Assembly (NCBI GenBank): GCA_903907885.1
Contig: CAIVPY010000259.1
Location: forward strand, 1 to 15,004
DNA: 15,004 bases
Origin: an uncultured Bacteroidota bacterium
GTDB taxonomy: Bacteria > Bacteroidota > Bacteroidia > UKL13-3
Reading direction: 5' to 3'
The notes beneath the pieces are model-generated. The model was not told where the DNA came from. It did not search any database and saw only the letters and a program-made list of their open reading frames with translations. Of this stretch, positions 13,185 to 15,004 are shown in pieces (position 1 is the first letter of the stretch; every line of letters begins with the position of its first letter). Both the position numbers and the translations under genes were made by a program.

Positions 13185-15004
13185 ATGCCAAAAGACAATA
13201 GCATAAAATCGGTACTTATTATTGGAAGCGGACCTATCATTATCGGTCAGGCTTGCGAGTTTGATTATTCGGGTAGTCAGGCTTCGCGTTCACTCAAAGA
13301 GGAGGGTATTGAAGTTTCTCTAATAAACTCAAACCCTGCCACCATTATGACCGACAATGTTACTGCCGACCATGTGTATCTGTGGCCTTTGACTAGTGAT
13401 TCAATTGAAAAGATTCTTCAAGAAAGACAAATAGATGCGGTATTGCCCACCATGGGTGGTCAAACTGCATTGAATTTGGCCATTGAATGTGAAGAAATTG
13501 GACTTTGGGAAAAATACAATGTGCGCATGATTGGGGTGGATACCAAAGCCATAGACACTGTTGAAAACAGAGAATTGTTTAGACAAAAAATGATTGAAAT
13601 CGGCATTGGTGTGGCACCTAGCCGAACGGCCAACTCGTTTTTAGAAGGAAAAGAAATTGCACAAGAAATAGGATTTCCATTGGTTATCCGCCCTTCTTAT
13701 ACCCTTGGTGGTACTGGAGGAGGATTTGTATGGAAAAAAGAAGAATTAGATGCTGCTTTACAAAGAGGTTTAACCGCCTCTCCTACCCACGAAGTACTGG
13801 TTGAGAAAGCGGTATTTGGTTGGAAAGAGTATGAGCTAGAATTACTTCGAGACAAAAATGATAATGTGGCGGTGATATGTGTGATTGAAAATTTTGATCC
13901 AATGGGTGTTCACACAGGTGATTCGATAACCGTAGCACCTGCCATGACACTCAGCGATTCGTGTTACCAGCGTATGCGTGATATGGCCATCCACATGATG
14001 CGAAGCATTGGCAATTTTCATGGTGGTTGTAATGTGCAGTTTGCGGTAAACCCTGCAGACGAAGATATTATAGCCGTTGAAATCAACCCTCGTGTTTCGC
14101 GTTCATCAGCATTAGCAAGTAAAGCCACTGGTTACCCAATTGCAAAAATTGCAGCAAAACTAGCTATAGGTTATAGCTTAGATGAATTGAAAAACCCAGT
14201 AACTAAAACTACTTCTGCCTACTTTGAACCAGCTATAGATTATGTGATTGTAAAAATACCAAGGTTTAATTTTGATAAATTTAAAGGTGCTAATAAAACC
14301 TTAGGCCTTCAAATGAAAGCCGTTGGCGAGGTTATGGGCATTGGTAGAACCTTTATTGAAGCCTTACAAAAAGCTACTCAAAGTTTAGAAATTAAACGCA
14401 ATGGTTTAGGCGCAGATGGTTACCAAAACAGAAACCTTGAAGACATTATTGAAAAGCTAACAAACCCTAGTTGGGATAGAATTTTTGCCGTAAAAGATGC
14501 TTTAAGCCTTGGTGTTCCTATTTCATCAATAGAAAAAATAACCAAGATTGACAGATGGTTTTTGACCCAAATAAACGAAATGGTGAGGATTGAAACGGAA
14601 GCAAAACGTTTTAGTTTAAAAAATATTCCACACGAATTATTGGTTGAGTTAAAAGAAAAAGGCTACAGCGATGAGCAAATTGCTTATCTCCTAGGATCCG
14701 ATGCAACTGATGCAGATGTAAAAGCATTACGTGATGCTACTGGAATTAAACGTATTTTCAAAACGGTTGATACTTGTGCGGCAGAGTTTCCATCACCTAC
14801 CAATTATTTCTACTCAACCTTTGATGGTGAGAATGAAAGCATACCAACAAATAACAAAAAAATAATAGTGTTGGGTTCTGGACCAAACCGCATTGGACAA
14901 GGTATAGAGTTTGACTATTGCTGTGTGCATGGTTTGTTGGCTGCCAAAGAAAGTGGTTACGAAGCCATCATGATTAATTGCAATCCTGAAACGGTTTCAA
15001 CCGA
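13185..15004 (+). CDS. carB: Carbamoyl-phosphate synthase large subunit, N-terminal part (runs off right edge)
   Basis: Cytosolic enzyme that builds carbamoyl phosphate from bicarbonate, ammonia (channelled from CarA) and two ATP, for pyrimidines and arginine. The frame runs from ATG 13185 to the window end without a stop, 606 complete codons of a protein that normally has about 1,070. The carboxyphosphate half is complete: GSGPIIIGQACEFDYSG at 14-30, INSNPATIMTD at 47-57, the ATP-grasp glycine loop LGGTGGG at 174-180, and EINPRVSRSSALASKATG at 299-316. A helical oligomerisation region follows. The second half begins near residue 556 with the repeated GSGPNRIGQGIEFDY motif. Nothing is broken in the visible part. 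carA is not seen upstream, so the two subunits are not adjacent in that order here. The start is set by an ATG with an A-rich leader a few codons before the Rossmann-like motif. Confidence 0.98.
   Translation, partial: MPKDNSIKSVLIIGSGPIIIGQACEFDYSGSQASRSLKEEGIEVSLINSNPATIMTDNVTADHVYLWPLTSDSIEKILQERQIDAVLPTMGGQTALNLAIECEEIGLWEKYNVRMIGVDTKAIDTVENRELFRQKMIEIGIGVAPSRTANSFLEGKEIAQEIGFPLVIRPSYTLGGTGGGFVWKKEELDAALQRGLTASPTHEVLVEKAVFGWKEYELELLRDKNDNVAVICVIENFDPMGVHTGDSITVAPAMTLSDSCYQRMRDMAIHMMRSIGNFHGGCNVQFAVNPADEDIIAVEINPRVSRSSALASKATGYPIAKIAAKLAIGYSLDELKNPVTKTTSAYFEPAIDYVIVKIPRFNFDKFKGANKTLGLQMKAVGEVMGIGRTFIEALQKATQSLEIKRNGLGADGYQNRNLEDIIEKLTNPSWDRIFAVKDALSLGVPISSIEKITKIDRWFLTQINEMVRIETEAKRFSLKNIPHELLVELKEKGYSDEQIAYLLGSDATDADVKALRDATGIKRIFKTVDTCAAEFPSPTNYFYSTFDGENESIPTNNKKIIVLGSGPNRIGQGIEFDYCCVHGLLAAKESGYEAIMINCNPETVST

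Noticed and set aside
1..15004. tRNA, rRNA, CRISPR arrays, insertion sequences, phage or defence genes
   Set aside because: No cloverleaf, rRNA-like, regularly spaced repeat, transposase or integrase sequence was seen on either strand.

Overview
The window is low-GC DNA from a member of the Bacteroidota, probably a Cytophagales, Chitinophagales or Sphingobacteriales-type organism. Three things point there: a large secreted protein with a gliding/type IX secretion (CHU_C) C-terminal sorting domain, a cbb3 oxidase whose CcoN and CcoO are fused into one chain, and promoter elements of the TAnnTTTG type. Most start sites have A/T-rich leaders rather than Shine-Dalgarno sequences.

Layout. 1-325 (minus) is the start of a ParB/sulfiredoxin-like small protein that runs off the left edge. 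326-670 holds no convincing gene but carries a cluster of nested inverted repeats (395-540) and a weak minus-strand terminator. 671-1123 (minus) is a small exported or membrane protein of unknown function. 1124-1524 is a divergent intergenic region with a 14-bp inverted repeat. 1525-4224 is the type IX-secreted multidomain protein, followed after 3 bases by riboflavin synthase (4228-4815).

The core of the window, 5126-12815, is one tightly packed plus-strand cluster for high-affinity respiration: an Rrf2-type regulator with a three-cysteine Fe-S ligand pattern, the copper-loading P-type ATPase CcoI, CcoS, the fused CcoNO, a 50-residue CcoQ-like subunit, a mono-heme CcoP and the ferredoxin-like CcoG. 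Gaps are from -4 to 21 bases, so it is very likely one transcript. CcoI supplies copper to the CcoN active site, CcoS and CcoG assist assembly and copper handling, and CcoNO/Q/P form the terminal oxidase. The leading Rrf2 protein probably senses an Fe-S, redox or NO signal. A 12-bp-arm palindrome just upstream of its -7 element is a plausible operator. No ccoH is present between ccoG and the next gene.

After a 369-base non-coding gap with a candidate promoter, the window ends inside carB (13185 to the right edge), the large subunit of carbamoyl-phosphate synthase.

Overall this is mainly well-known Bacteroidota biology. I did not find a clearly new multi-gene system. The least explained sequences are the inverted-repeat cluster at 395-540, the repeats at 1244-1340 and the regulatory region of the Rrf2/cbb3 operon.
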